A stretch of DNA of 64,000 bases from Halobacterium jilantaiense (GCF_900110535.1 NZ_FOJA01000001.1:682001-746000), one strand, 5' to 3'; counted from the stretch's first letter, positions 50,118 through 58,597 are shown. Numbers and translations: made by a program. Notes: generated from the sequence alone by a model not told the origin.

Positions 50118-51629
50118 GTGACTACTGTCTGGGTACTCGGGGACCAGCTCTCGCGCCGGCGCGGCCCGCTCGCGGCCGACCCCGACCGGGTCCTGATGGT
50201 CGAGGCCGCCGAGTTCGCGCGCCGCCGCCGCTACCACCCCCAGAAGCTCGTGCTCGTGTTCGCGGCGATGCGACACCGCCGGGACGACCTCCGGGCGGAC
50301 GGCGTCGAGGTCGTCTACGAGCGCGCCGAGACGTTCGCGGACGGACTGGACGCGTACTTCGAGCAGTACCCCGGCGACGACCTCGTCGTGCAGCGGCCGG
50401 CGAGCCACGGCGCGGCCGACCGCCTCCGACGACTCGTCGAGGACCGCGGCGGCAGCCTCGACGTCGTCCCGAACGCGAACTTCCTGTGCTCGCCCGCGCA
50501 GTTCGACGACTGGCAGGGGACGGAGCCGCCGTTCGACCACGAGTCGTTCTACCGCGAGATGCGCCGGGAGACCGGCTACCTCGTCGACGAGGACGGGAAT
50601 CCGGAGGGCGGTGAGTGGAACTACGACGACCAGAATCGAGAGACCCCGCCGGCCGACTACGAGTCCCCGCCCGTCCCCTCGTTCGAGGATGGCGACCACG
50701 TCCCCGCGCTCCGCGAGTGGGTCGCCGACGAGTTCGACACCTGGGGCGACCCGACCGGCTTCGACTGGCCGGTGACCCGCGGGCAGGCCGAGCGCGCGCT
50801 CGACGACTTCCTGACCCACCGGCTCCCGGCGTTCGGCCCCTACGAGGACGCCGTGCTCGCCGACGACTGGCACCTCGAACACAGCCTGCTCTCGTCGGCG
50901 CTGAACGTCGGGCTGCTCGACCCCGACGAGGTCGTCGAAGCAGCCATCGAGGCGTACCGGGCGCGCGACGACGTGCCCCTGAACTCCGTGGAGGGCTTCG
51001 TCCGCCAGATACTCGGCTGGCGGGAGTTCATGCGGCACGTCTACCGGCTGGAGATGCCCGAGCTCGCGTCGGCCAACCAGCTCGGCGCGGACCGCGACCT
51101 CCCGGCGCTGTACTGGGACGCCGACGCGACCGACATGGCGTGTCTGTCCTCGGCGGTCGGCCGCGTCTACGACCGCGGCTACGCCCACCACATCGAGCGC
51201 CTGATGCTGCTGTCGAACTTCGCGCTCACGTACGGAGCCAGCCCGCAGGCGCTGAACGACTGGTTCCACGGCGGCTTCGTGGACGCCTACCACTGGGTCG
51301 TCACCCCGAACGTCGTGGGCATGGGCGTCTTCGGCACGGACGCCTTCACCACGAAGCCGTACGCGTCGTCCGCGAACTACGTCGACCGCATGACTGACCA
51401 CTGCGCGGACTGCGCGTTCGACCCCGACGCCACCGTCGGCGAGCGCGCGTGCCCGTTCAACAGCCTCTACTGGGACTTCCTCGCGACCCACGAGGACCGC
51501 CTCCGGTCGAACCACCGGATGGGGCTCGTCTACTCGCACCTCGACGACAAACGCGACGCGGGCGACCTCGCCGCCATCCGGGAGCGCGCCCGCCACGTCC
51601 GGCGACGAGCGGCCGCCGGCGACCTCTGA
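50118..51629 (+). CDS. Cryptochrome/photolyase-related protein, Fe-S bacterial type
   Basis: A 503-residue flavoprotein of the FeS-BCP (PhrB-like) group. It begins VWVLGDQLSRRRGPLAADPD, the hallmark of this subfamily, with HPQKLVLVFAAMRHRRDDL. The C-terminal FAD domain has FVRQILGWREFMRHVYRLEMP and RLMLLSNFALTYGASPQALNDWF. Four Cys for the [4Fe-4S] cluster are visible: MACLSS, HCADC and CPFNSLYW. Members repair (6-4) photoproducts with light or act as photoreceptors. The GTG start gives the exact family N-terminus. Confidence 0.92.
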   Translation: MTTVWVLGDQLSRRRGPLAADPDRVLMVEAAEFARRRRYHPQKLVLVFAAMRHRRDDLRADGVEVVYERAETFADGLDAYFEQYPGDDLVVQRPASHGAADRLRRLVEDRGGSLDVVPNANFLCSPAQFDDWQGTEPPFDHESFYREMRRETGYLVDEDGNPEGGEWNYDDQNRETPPADYESPPVPSFEDGDHVPALREWVADEFDTWGDPTGFDWPVTRGQAERALDDFLTHRLPAFGPYEDAVLADDWHLEHSLLSSALNVGLLDPDEVVEAAIEAYRARDDVPLNSVEGFVRQILGWREFMRHVYRLEMPELASANQLGADRDLPALYWDADATDMACLSSAVGRVYDRGYAHHIERLMLLSNFALTYGASPQALNDWFHGGFVDAYHWVVTPNVVGMGVFGTDAFTTKPYASSANYVDRMTDHCADCAFDPDATVGERACPFNSLYWDFLATHEDRLRSNHRMGLVYSHLDDKRDAGDLAAIRERARHVRRRAAAGDL

Positions 51630-51666
51630 GCGGCCTCGTTCGTCCGAATCCGGTTCTGGATGGGGC

Positions 51667-51682
51667 GTTACGCGACCGTAAC
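51667..51682. promoter_or_regulatory. GTTAC-N6-GTAAC dyad upstream of HxlR gene (candidate operator)
   Basis: GTTAC (51667-51671) and GTAAC (51678-51682) are separated by GCGACC, ending 48 nt before ATG 51731 and just upstream of the CTTAACAC box (51701-51708). The same dyad with identical spacing precedes the next regulator gene at 52459-52476. Confidence 0.55.
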
Positions 51683-51730
51683 CGAGTAGGGTCAGGTAGC
51701 CTTAACACGGCAGCGTCCCTACCCGGAGAC

Positions 51731-52102
51731 ATGGCAGACACGGAGCAGCTGCCGGCCTGGTGTCCCGGCGATGGCTGGTGTTCCATCACGTCGACGGCAG
51801 CGCTGGTCGGGAAGAAGTGGCACCCAGTCATCATCCATCGCCTCCTCAGTGAGGGACCGCTCGGATTCAACGCCCTCCAGGAGGAGGTCGACGGCATCTC
51901 CAGCAAGGTGCTCTCCGAGAGCCTCGACGACCTCGAAGACAAACGCATCGTCTCCCGCACCATCGTCAGCGAGAAGCCGGTGCGCGTCGAGTACGCGCTC
52001 ACCGAACTCGGCGAGTCGCTGGAGCCGGTGGTGATGTCGATGGCGGAGTGGGGTCAGAAACACCTCGACCCCGTCGACGAAGAAGCCGCGTCGGTCGTCT
52101 AG
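51731..52102 (+). CDS. HxlR-family winged-helix transcriptional regulator
   Basis: A 123-residue HxlR protein: WCPGDGWCSITSTAALVGKKW, then HPVIIHRLLSEGPLGFNALQ, GISSKVLSESLDDLEDKRIV (recognition helix), and the wing VEYALTELGESLEPVV. Cys11 and Cys17 near the N-terminus could sense redox or metal, as in some HxlR members. It is preceded by a GTTAC-N6-GTAAC dyad and a CTTAACAC box. It converges with another winged-helix gene 9 nt away. Targets unknown. Confidence 0.92.
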   Translation: MADTEQLPAWCPGDGWCSITSTAALVGKKWHPVIIHRLLSEGPLGFNALQEEVDGISSKVLSESLDDLEDKRIVSRTIVSEKPVRVEYALTELGESLEPVVMSMAEWGQKHLDPVDEEAASVV

Positions 52103-52111
52103 ACGAAGCCG

Positions 52112-52402
52112 CTAGTCGAGAACCGCTTCCGCTTCGGCCGCCTCGGCCTCGGCTTCCGCCTCGCTGTCCGACTCCTCGACTTTCAGCCGGTAGAGGTTCT
52201 GCCGCGCGTCGGGGATGTAGATGTCTTTCTCGACCACGTCGGCCTCCTGGAGGCGGTCGAGGGCGTCACGCACCGTACGCTGGGACAACCGGGAGTTCTC
52301 CACGATCTGTTTCTGCGTGAGCCCGCCGTTGTACTCCAGCACCTTCAGTACGAGTTTCGCGCTCGGCGGCAGGTCCTGGACGATGTCGTCGGTCGAGGTC
52401 AT
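52112..52402 (-). CDS. MarR/TrmB-like winged-helix regulator (96 aa)
   Basis: A 96-residue DNA-binding protein: PPSAKLVLKVLEYNGGLTQK, then QIVENSRLSQRTVRDALDRL (helix-turn-helix), QEADVVEKDIYIPDARQNLYRLKV (wing). A low-complexity acidic Glu/Ala tail (ESDSEAEAEAEAAEAEAVLD) follows. It is preceded on its own side by a GGTTAC-N6-GTAACC dyad (52459-52476). It is a single-domain regulator; the ligand is not visible. Confidence 0.88.
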   Translation of the reverse strand: MTSTDDIVQDLPPSAKLVLKVLEYNGGLTQKQIVENSRLSQRTVRDALDRLQEADVVEKDIYIPDARQNLYRLKVEESDSEAEAEAEAAEAEAVLD

Positions 52403-52458
52403 TCGTTCTTTGAAAGGGACGCCGTCCCCTTAGGCACTCGGTAACGCCGGTGTGAGGG

Positions 52459-52476
52459 GGTTACTACTGGGTAACC
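52459..52476. promoter_or_regulatory. GGTTAC-N6-GTAACC dyad upstream of winged-helix gene
   Basis: GGTTAC (52459-52464), TACTGG, GTAACC (52471-52476). It lies 57-74 nt upstream of the start at 52402. A further half-site GGTAAC is at 52440-52445. Same sequence and spacing as the dyad before the HxlR gene. Confidence 0.6.
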
Positions 52477-52537
52477 GGGTGACGGAGCGCCGCGGCACGC
52501 ACGCGTCGAGCGCGCCGCCGCGAGAAGAACCGAACCC

Positions 52538-52744
52538 TCAGACGTCGGCCGATTCCGCGCTGTAGCCCGCGAGTTCGACGCTCCGGAGGAGTTCCTCCGT
52601 GTCCGCGTCGCCCTCGATGGTTGCCTCGCCCGCTTCGTGGTCCGCGTCGACGTCCGAGACGCCGCTCACGTCGCTGAGCGCGCTCTCGACGATGTCCTCG
52701 CAGCCGTCACAGCCCATCCCGTCGATGGAGAGAGTCTTCGACAT
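52538..52744 (-). CDS. copZ: Copper chaperone / heavy-metal-associated domain protein
   Basis: A 68-residue HMA domain: metal motif GMGCDGC (MSKTLSIDGMGCDGCEDIVE), then the ferredoxin-like fold segments VSDVDADHEAGEATIEGD and LLRSVELAGYSAESADV. It binds Cu(I) via the two Cys and delivers it to CopA, whose gene lies upstream on the same strand. Promoter CCCTAATCAG is ~27 nt before the ATG. Confidence 0.9.
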   Translation of the reverse strand: MSKTLSIDGMGCDGCEDIVESALSDVSGVSDVDADHEAGEATIEGDADTEELLRSVELAGYSAESADV

Positions 52745-52884
52745 GCTATCGGCGCTACTCGGTCGACTGATTAGGGTCTTGCGGCTTGCAGCGAGTGGAG
52801 GGGCCGGAGCGTGCGGCGAGGAACAGCGACTCGACTCATACCAGCGAAAGCCCTCGGCGTTCTCGACTCGTCGTTTCAGTCCAC

Positions 52885-52929
52885 CGGAAATCGGAGATTT
52901 CCGAGGTCTGGAGAGAGCTTCGCTCTCTC
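52885..52929. repeat. Two tandem perfect hairpins between copA and copZ
   Basis: 52885-52903: CGGAAATC, GGA, GATTTCCG. 52911-52929: GAGAGAGC, TTC, GCTCTCTC. Both have 8-bp stems and 3-nt loops. They lie in a 295-nt spacer without a gene, whose flanks (AAAGCCCTCGGCGTTCTCGA near 52847) are reminiscent of haloarchaeal dispersed intergenic repeats. Candidate MITE or IS remnant, or copA 3' end structure. Confidence 0.6.
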
Positions 52930-53039
52930 GGCGACCGCCAGGGCACCTGCTGGTCAGTTCGCTGAAGCACGCCCTGCGTCAGGCTCGCCGAATCAGAGTC
53001 CAGAAAAACGGGAGTGGGTACGGGAGAACGGCAGCCGAC

Positions 53040-55613
53040 TTACCGACCGAACAGCTTGTAGTCCTCGTCCGGGGTGTACCTGCGGAACAGCAAGCTGTTC
53101 GTGAGCACGCTGACGCTAGAGACAGCCATCGCACCGGCCGCCAGCACGGGCTGCAGCAGCCCGAGGGAGGCCAGCGGAATCATCGCGGTGTTGTAGCCGA
53201 GCGCCCAGAAGAGGTTCTGCTTGATCTTCGCGAGCGTCCCCTCGCCGACGCGGACGGCCTTCACCACGTCGTAGGGGTCGTCCCGCATCAGGGTGACGTC
53301 GGCGGCCTCGATGGCGACGTCCGTGCCGGAGCCGATGGCGACGCCGACGTGGGCGGCGGCGAGCGCGGGCGCGTCGTTCACGCCGTCCCCGACCATCATC
53401 GCCTCGGCTCCGGACTGCTGGATGGCGTCGACGGCGTCGGCCTTCTCGTCCGGCAGCACGCTCGCGCGGACGTTCTCGGGGTCGACACCGACCTCTTCGG
53501 CGACGGCGCGCGCGGTGCGCTCGTTGTCGCCGGTAATCATGTGGACAGCGAGCCCGCGCTCCCGGAGTTCGCTCACGGCGCGCTTCGCGGAGTCCTTGAC
53601 GGTGTCCGCGTCCGCGACGACGCCGACGACCCGGCCGTCGACGGCGACCAGCATCGCGGTCTTCCCCTCGCGTTCGAGGCGCTCCATCGCGTCGTCGGCG
53701 GGCGCGGGGTCGACGCCCTCGCCGTCGAGGAGCGCGCGGTTCCCGACGAGCACCTCGCGGCCGTCGACGGACGCCTGAATGCCCTTCCCGGGGACGTTCT
53801 CGAAGTCGTCGACCTCGGGAACGTCGAGGCCCCGTGCCTCGGAACCCGAGACGATGGCCTCGCCGAGCGGGTGTTCGCTGTTGGCCTCCGCGGCGGCGGC
53901 CAGCCGCAGGACGAACGACTCGTCGACGGTCTGCTCGACGGTGCCACCGTCGGGCGTGGCGTCTCCGTCGACGACTTCGACGTCGGTGAGCTCCATCTCA
54001 CCGGTAGTCAGGGTGCCCGTCTTGTCGAAGACGACGGCGTCGACCTCGGTGACGCGTTCGAGGATGTCACCGCCCTCGAACAGCACGCCGTGGTTCGCGC
54101 CGATGCTCGTGCCGACCATCGTCGCCGCCGGCGTTGCGAGCCCGAGCGCACAGGGACACGCGATGAGCACGGCCGACGCGAACACGACGACGCCGAACTC
54201 GAAGGCACCGACGGCCGCGGGGCCACCGCCGACGAGCCCCCACAGCGGGAACGCGGCGACCACGTCTGCGAGCACGCCGGGCGCGAGGAACCAGACGACG
54301 CCCCAGAGGACGGCGTTCGCGATGACCGCCGGAACGAAGTACGAACTGATGCGGTCCGCGAGGTTCTGAATGTCGGGCTGCCGGGACTGGGCCTCCCGGA
54401 CGGTGTCGACGATCTGCTGGATGGCGGTGTCCGAACCGACCTTCGTCGCCTGCACGACCAGCACCCCGTTCTCGTTGATGGTGGAGCCGACGACCTCGTC
54501 GCCGGGCTCTTTCGAGACCGGGACGGACTCCCCGGTGACCATCGACTCGTCGACGGCGGACTCGCCGGAGACGACGACGCCGTCGGTCGGAATCTGCTCG
54601 CCGGGCTTGACCTTCAGGCGGTCGCCGACCTCGACCTCGGAGACGGAGACCTCGCGCTCCCCGCCGTCGTCGCCGACGATGCGCGCGGTGTCGGCTTCCA
54701 TCTCCAAGAGCTCCCGGAGCGCGTCGCTGGCCTGCCCCTTCGAGCGGGCTTCGAGGTAGTTCCCGAGCGTGATGAACACGAGGATGAGCGCGGCCGTGTC
54801 GAAGTAGAGGCCGGCGTTCGGGAGGATGCCGAGGAGCGCGACGATGGAGTAGACGTACGCGGTCGTCGACCCCAGCGCGATGAGCACGTCCATGTTCGCG
54901 GTCCGGTTCTTCACGAGCGCCGTGTAGGAGTTCACGAGGAAGACGCGGCCGAGCACGACGTAGACTGGCGTCGCGAGGGCGAACTCCACCCAGCCGAACG
55001 CGACCTCGACGCCGCCGAGCGCGAGCGTCTCCGGGAAGGTGCTGCCGCCGAGCAGGAACGTGTCGGCGACGAACAGCAGCATCGGCGCGGACAGCAGCGC
55101 GCCGAACAGCGTGCGGTTGCGCTCCCGGCGGATGTCGGCCTGCCGGGCCTCGTCGGCTGCGCTCCGGTCGGCGTCCCGGTCCTCGCCGCCCGTGTCCCGC
55201 ACCGGCTCGTAGCCGGCGTTCTCGATGGCGTCGTAGGCCGCCTCGCGGTCGAAGGCTCCGGGGCTGTACGTGACGTGGGCCTCGTCGGTGGCGAAGTTCG
55301 CGGCCACGTCGACGACGCCGGGCACGTCGTGGAGGGCGTCCTCGACCGTTCCCGAGCAGTTCGCGCACGTCATCCCCTGAATGGGAATGGTGGTCTCGGC
55401 GGTCACCGGGTCGTAGCCAGCGTCCTCGACCGCCCCGTAGACGGCGGCGAGGTCCGTCCGGTCGGGGTCGTAGGTGACCGACGCGCCGTCCGTCGCGTAG
55501 TTCGCGTCGGCGTCGCTGACCCCGTCGAGGCCGAGGACGGCGTCCTCGACGGTGCCCGCGCAGTTCGCACAGGTCATCCCGCCGACGTCGATGCGGACTG
55601 TCCGTTCTGTCAT
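53040..55613 (-). CDS. copA: Copper-transporting P1B-type ATPase CopA
   Basis: An 857-residue heavy-metal ATPase exporting Cu(I). It has two N-terminal HMA domains: GGMTCANC (Cys15, Cys18) and QGMTCANC (near residue 85). Transmembrane helices follow, with the transport motif ACPCALGLATP. The phosphorylation site is FDKTGTLTTGE, with SEHPLGEAI (nucleotide domain) and MVGDGVNDAPALAAAHVG (hinge). ATG 55613 is chosen because MTERTVRIDVGG is the normal start. A CGAACGTTCG palindrome lies 43-52 nt upstream. It works with CopZ at 52538. Confidence 0.96.
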   Translation of the reverse strand: MTERTVRIDVGGMTCANCAGTVEDAVLGLDGVSDADANYATDGASVTYDPDRTDLAAVYGAVEDAGYDPVTAETTIPIQGMTCANCSGTVEDALHDVPGVVDVAANFATDEAHVTYSPGAFDREAAYDAIENAGYEPVRDTGGEDRDADRSAADEARQADIRRERNRTLFGALLSAPMLLFVADTFLLGGSTFPETLALGGVEVAFGWVEFALATPVYVVLGRVFLVNSYTALVKNRTANMDVLIALGSTTAYVYSIVALLGILPNAGLYFDTAALILVFITLGNYLEARSKGQASDALRELLEMEADTARIVGDDGGEREVSVSEVEVGDRLKVKPGEQIPTDGVVVSGESAVDESMVTGESVPVSKEPGDEVVGSTINENGVLVVQATKVGSDTAIQQIVDTVREAQSRQPDIQNLADRISSYFVPAVIANAVLWGVVWFLAPGVLADVVAAFPLWGLVGGGPAAVGAFEFGVVVFASAVLIACPCALGLATPAATMVGTSIGANHGVLFEGGDILERVTEVDAVVFDKTGTLTTGEMELTDVEVVDGDATPDGGTVEQTVDESFVLRLAAAAEANSEHPLGEAIVSGSEARGLDVPEVDDFENVPGKGIQASVDGREVLVGNRALLDGEGVDPAPADDAMERLEREGKTAMLVAVDGRVVGVVADADTVKDSAKRAVSELRERGLAVHMITGDNERTARAVAEEVGVDPENVRASVLPDEKADAVDAIQQSGAEAMMVGDGVNDAPALAAAHVGVAIGSGTDVAIEAADVTLMRDDPYDVVKAVRVGEGTLAKIKQNLFWALGYNTAMIPLASLGLLQPVLAAGAMAVSSVSVLTNSLLFRRYTPDEDYKLFGR

Positions 55614-55655
55614 TGTGTGTACGTAGGGCATCCCCGTTCAAGCGGTTTCTCCCTT

Positions 55656-55665
55656 CGAACGTTCG
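55656..55665. promoter_or_regulatory. CGAACGTTCG palindrome upstream of copA
   Basis: A perfect 10-bp palindrome 43-52 nt before the copA start, immediately upstream of the expected TATA region (CCGCTTGAA, minus strand). It could be a regulator site; no family assignment is made. Confidence 0.35.
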
Positions 55666-55713
55666 GAAAACAGCGACCGGTTCTTTGGAATCCGAAGCGA
55701 ATCTCGGAGTTCG

Positions 55714-56130
55714 CTAGGCCAGCACCGAGACGAACGCGACGGCGACGCCGGTCAGCGTGACGAGGTTCAGCGCGACGGACTGCTTGTGGTACTGCGCGAA
55801 CGCGTCCGAGCCCGCGGCCTCCATCTTCGGCACGAGCACGTACCGGGCGTAGATGTTCGCTGCGGCCCCCATGAAGACGCCGGCGTCGGCCGCCAGCGGC
55901 GGCTCGGTGGTGCCAAACGCCAGCGGCCCGACAATCCAGGCGGCGAGGGCGACGGCCGCCATCGCAACCCCGAACACGTAGTACCGGGGGAAGACGACGT
56001 TGACCGCGTCGCCCGCTCGCTCGCTGCCGAGTTCGGAGAACAGCGCCGGCGCGGCGACGAACGAGAAGAAGACGATGCTCCCGAGCCAGACTCCGAGCGC
56101 GCCCGTGACGAGGGTGTCGGCGACGGTCAC
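55714..56130 (-). CDS. DUF4149-like / TMEM205-type membrane protein
   Basis: A 138-residue four-helix protein: ALGVWLGSIVFFSFVAAPALF (opening family segment), then VFPRYYVFGVAMAAVALAAW, ANIYARYVLVPKMEAAGS and a final hydrophobic helix. The SFVAAPALF and FPRYY pattern matches the DUF4149/TMEM205-like family of uncharacterised membrane proteins. GTG 56130 is the start after no better ATG in frame. Function unknown. Confidence 0.78.
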   Translation of the reverse strand: MTVADTLVTGALGVWLGSIVFFSFVAAPALFSELGSERAGDAVNVVFPRYYVFGVAMAAVALAAWIVGPLAFGTTEPPLAADAGVFMGAAANIYARYVLVPKMEAAGSDAFAQYHKQSVALNLVTLTGVAVAFVSVLA

Positions 56131-56155
56131 GGTCCAGCATTGGAGCGCGCCCCCG

Positions 56156-56776
56156 TCAACGTTCGGGGTTCCCGCCCGCCCGTCGGCCGCTCGCCTGCGA
56201 GCGACCGCGCGCCGTCGCGACCACCCACGCCGCCAGCAGCAGCGAGCCGCCGACCTCCGGCAGTGCGAGGCCGCTGACGCCGGCTGCGAAGCCGACGACA
56301 CCCCAGACCAGCCACATCGTCACGTGGCCGAGCGCCCCCCAGATGCCGGCGAGCGCCCGCCGCGCCGACCCGGCGACGGCGGCGTCGCTCGCGTCGAGCG
56401 CGAGCGTGTACGTGAGACCGAGGTAGGTACCGACCGCGACCGGGTAGTGGAGGTCGGTATCGCTCGGGAACAGCCCGACACCCGCCATGCACGCGCCGGT
56501 GACAGCGAACCCCGCGGCGGTCAGCACCCCGAATCTGGAGGTCGCCGTGGCCGCCAGCCACCACGCGAACGGCAACGCGAGGACGCCAGCGGCGACGAGC
56601 GAGTAGTTGAACAGCCCGGCCGTGAGACCGCCCGCGACGCCGAGGTCCGAGAGGTCGTTCGCCGTCCACGAGAACCAGGGCGCTGACGCGACAGCCGCGA
56701 GAATTCCCGCGAACGAGACGACGACGGCTGCGACACCGGACGCACGCGCGCTCCGTTCCAGTGTGTACGTTGTCAC
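56156..56776 (-). CDS. DUF998 family membrane protein
   Basis: A 206-residue protein with about six helices. The N-terminus carries the family segment SAPWFSWTANDLSDLGV, then LFNYSLVAAGVLALPFAWWL and GVGLFPSDTDLHYPVAVGTY, typical of DUF998 proteins. The GTG start at 56776 is chosen over a longer upstream in-frame start because VTTYTLERSARASG begins directly before the first helix. It is divergent from the RecA-like gene. Function unknown. Confidence 0.8.
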   Translation of the reverse strand: MTTYTLERSARASGVAAVVVSFAGILAAVASAPWFSWTANDLSDLGVAGGLTAGLFNYSLVAAGVLALPFAWWLAATATSRFGVLTAAGFAVTGACMAGVGLFPSDTDLHYPVAVGTYLGLTYTLALDASDAAVAGSARRALAGIWGALGHVTMWLVWGVVGFAAGVSGLALPEVGGSLLLAAWVVATARGRSQASGRRAGGNPER

Positions 56777-56898
56777 ACCACGTCCGTCGGAACGTCGCCG
56801 GAAAACCGTGCGGTTCCGTCGCCGTCCCGCCCACACTTATGTGCCTCCGGTTCGGACAGATGGACAGCGCCGGATACAGTGTTCGGCGGGGGTTTCAC

Positions 56899-57558
56899 AT
56901 GCCGTACGACGTCACGGGAGTGCTACCGGACGCGCTCTGTCGGGAGTTCGACCACGGAACGAATCTCCTGTTGAGCGGGCCGGCAATGTCGGGCAAGCGA
57001 ACCACGCTCCTCGACCTGGTCGCGCGCGGCGAGCGCGACGCTGAGGGGTCAGTGTTAGTGACCTCCAGGGACCCCGCCGAGGAAATCGTCGACGAGTACG
57101 AGCAGTCACTCGCCGGACCGAGTTCGTTCCTCCACGTCGTCGACTGCGTGAGCACGCAGTCCGGCTCGGCGACGGCCGCACAGGGCGTCCACCACGTCTC
57201 CTCGCCGGGCGACCTGACGGGCATCGGCATCGAGTTCTCGGGCGTCGCCGAAGCGGCCGCCGAGGCGGGCGTCGACCGGCTCCGCGTGGGGTTCGATTCG
57301 CTCTCGCCGCTGTTGATGTACGTCGACATCCAGCGGCTGTTCCGGTTCCTGCACGTGTTCACGAGCCAGATACAGAGCCAGGACTGGCTGGGCGTGTTCT
57401 CCGTCGACCCGGAGAGCCACGACGCCCAGACGGTCAACACCATCAGCCAGCTGTTCGACGGCATCCTCGAAGTCCGGGTTCCCGACGACGGCGGGCAGGA
57501 AGCCCGGCTCCGGGGCGTCACCGACACACCGACCGAGTGGGTGCCACTGGAGGAGTAG
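56899..57558 (+). CDS. RecA-superfamily ATPase-like haloarchaeal protein (DUF7504-like)
   Basis: A 219-residue protein starting MPYDVTGVLPDALCREFDHG with the P-loop LLSGPAMSGKRTTLLDLV. Other RecA/KaiC-like features are SVLVTSRDPAEEIVDEYEQ and DRLRVGFDSLSPLLMYVDI. The Walker B Asp is in that second segment. Such proteins occur widely in haloarchaea and are thought to be signalling or transcription-linked ATPases, but function is unproved. ATG 56860 would add 13 residues and is an alternative start. It is followed one base later by the VOC gene, so co-transcription is likely. Confidence 0.85.
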   Translation: MPYDVTGVLPDALCREFDHGTNLLLSGPAMSGKRTTLLDLVARGERDAEGSVLVTSRDPAEEIVDEYEQSLAGPSSFLHVVDCVSTQSGSATAAQGVHHVSSPGDLTGIGIEFSGVAEAAAEAGVDRLRVGFDSLSPLLMYVDIQRLFRFLHVFTSQIQSQDWLGVFSVDPESHDAQTVNTISQLFDGILEVRVPDDGGQEARLRGVTDTPTEWVPLEE

Positions 57559-57559
57559 C

Positions 57560-57919
57560 GTGAGCGGCATCGTCTTCTTCCGGACGGCAGCGCGGGACCG
57601 CGTCGTCGAGTTCTACCGCGAGCGCCTCGGGTTCGAAGTGTGGCTCGAACAGGACGGCGGCTGCACGATTCTCCGCCACGACGACCTCAAACTCGGGTTC
57701 TGCGACGCGGCGAGCGAGGACGACGTGGACACGGACGGCATCGTCACCGTCTACTACGACACCCGCGCCGCGGTCGACGAGCGACACGACGACCTCGCGG
57801 ACGTGGCGACCGGCGGCCCCCGGGAGAACGAGGACTACGACATCTACCAGTTCTTCGCCGCGGACCCCGAGGGCCGGACGCTGGAGGTCCAGACGTTCCT
57901 GCACGACCTCCCGGAGTAG
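57560..57919 (+). CDS. VOC (glyoxalase/bleomycin-resistance fold) family protein
   Basis: A 119-residue single VOC domain: VFFRTAARDRVVEFYRERLG, then EVWLEQDGGCTILRHDDLKLGF and FAADPEGRTLEVQTF (late metal-side Glu). Such proteins may isomerise, cleave or bind small molecules; the substrate is unknown. GTG 57560 is one base after the preceding stop codon. Its stop is directly adjacent to the stop of the convergent gene (no spacer). Confidence 0.87.
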   Translation: MSGIVFFRTAARDRVVEFYRERLGFEVWLEQDGGCTILRHDDLKLGFCDAASEDDVDTDGIVTVYYDTRAAVDERHDDLADVATGGPRENEDYDIYQFFAADPEGRTLEVQTFLHDLPE

Positions 57920-58345
57920 TCAGGCGTCGGGCCAGCGTCTACCGTGGCAGTCGCGGAGTGTCTCCGCGAGGACGACTCGGTCGGCCGCGTACGCGAGGTG
58001 CGTCTCGCAGTCGCAGTCCGACGCGCCCAGCCCCGCAACCGGCTCCGACTCGTCGGCGAGCCGGCGGGCCGTCTCGCACTCGATGTCCTCGTTCTCGGTG
58101 ACGTAGACGGCGTCGACGCTCGCCTCGGGGTGGCCCAGCAGGTAGTCGACGTGCCAGTGGCGGGCGTCGCGCTCGCCGGCAGCGAGGTCTCGGTGTCGCG
58201 TCACGCGCTTCAGGCCGCCCGCGCCGAACGCCGAGCCCGTGTAGGCGTACCAGCCAGTGTCGAGGTCGTAGGAGCCGGCTGCGCCGAACTCGACGGTGGC
58301 CGGTTCGGGCAGCGAGACGAGGAGGGTGTAGGTGCCCGGCTGCAT
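57920..58345 (-). CDS. DUF123 / GIY-YIG-related (Uri-type) nuclease family protein
   Basis: A 141-residue protein with PGTYTLLVSLPEPATVEFGA, YAYTGSAFGAGGLKRVTRHR and RHWHVDYLLGHPEASVDAVY. This matches the DUF123 family, related to GIY-YIG endonucleases. The Cys-rich end (DIECETARRL, LGASDCDCETHLAY) is also typical. DNA or tRNA cleavage has not been shown for this family in general. Start MQPGTYTLL at 58345. It converges base-to-base with the VOC gene. Confidence 0.87.
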   Translation of the reverse strand: MQPGTYTLLVSLPEPATVEFGAAGSYDLDTGWYAYTGSAFGAGGLKRVTRHRDLAAGERDARHWHVDYLLGHPEASVDAVYVTENEDIECETARRLADESEPVAGLGASDCDCETHLAYAADRVVLAETLRDCHGRRWPDA

Positions 58346-58406
58346 GTCGGGAGGTGGTCGTGCAACCGGATTCGGTCTTGTGGTTCCGGACCGGACGGGA
58401 GCCGGG

Positions 58407-58523
58407 TCAGGAACGCAGGTAGTCGCCGAGGGCGTTCGAGAGGTTGTAGACGGTGTACAGTCCGTACAGCACGACTACGGCGGACACGACGAGCAGCAGC
58501 GCCCACTCCGCGGTCAATCCCAT
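58407..58523 (-). CDS. Tiny single-helix membrane protein (38 aa)
   Basis: ATG 58523 encodes MGLTAEWALLLVVSAVVVLY followed by GLYTVYNLSNALGDYLRS: one hydrophobic helix with a polar C-terminal tail. It looks like a genuine short membrane peptide with normal codon bias. It lies between the nuclease-like and aldo/keto reductase genes. Function unknown. Confidence 0.55.
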   Translation of the reverse strand: MGLTAEWALLLVVSAVVVLYGLYTVYNLSNALGDYLRS

Positions 58524-58597
58524 ACCGGGCCGACGTGTCGGCTTCGTGAATGCTTTTCGGCGACGCGAGGGAGCGAGTGCAGCCCTCGATGCAGACC

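Noticed and set aside
52599-55760. 1053-codon plus-strand frame opposite CopA
   Set aside because: It is an antisense shadow of copA, whose HMA, CPC and DKTGT motifs are all on the minus strand.
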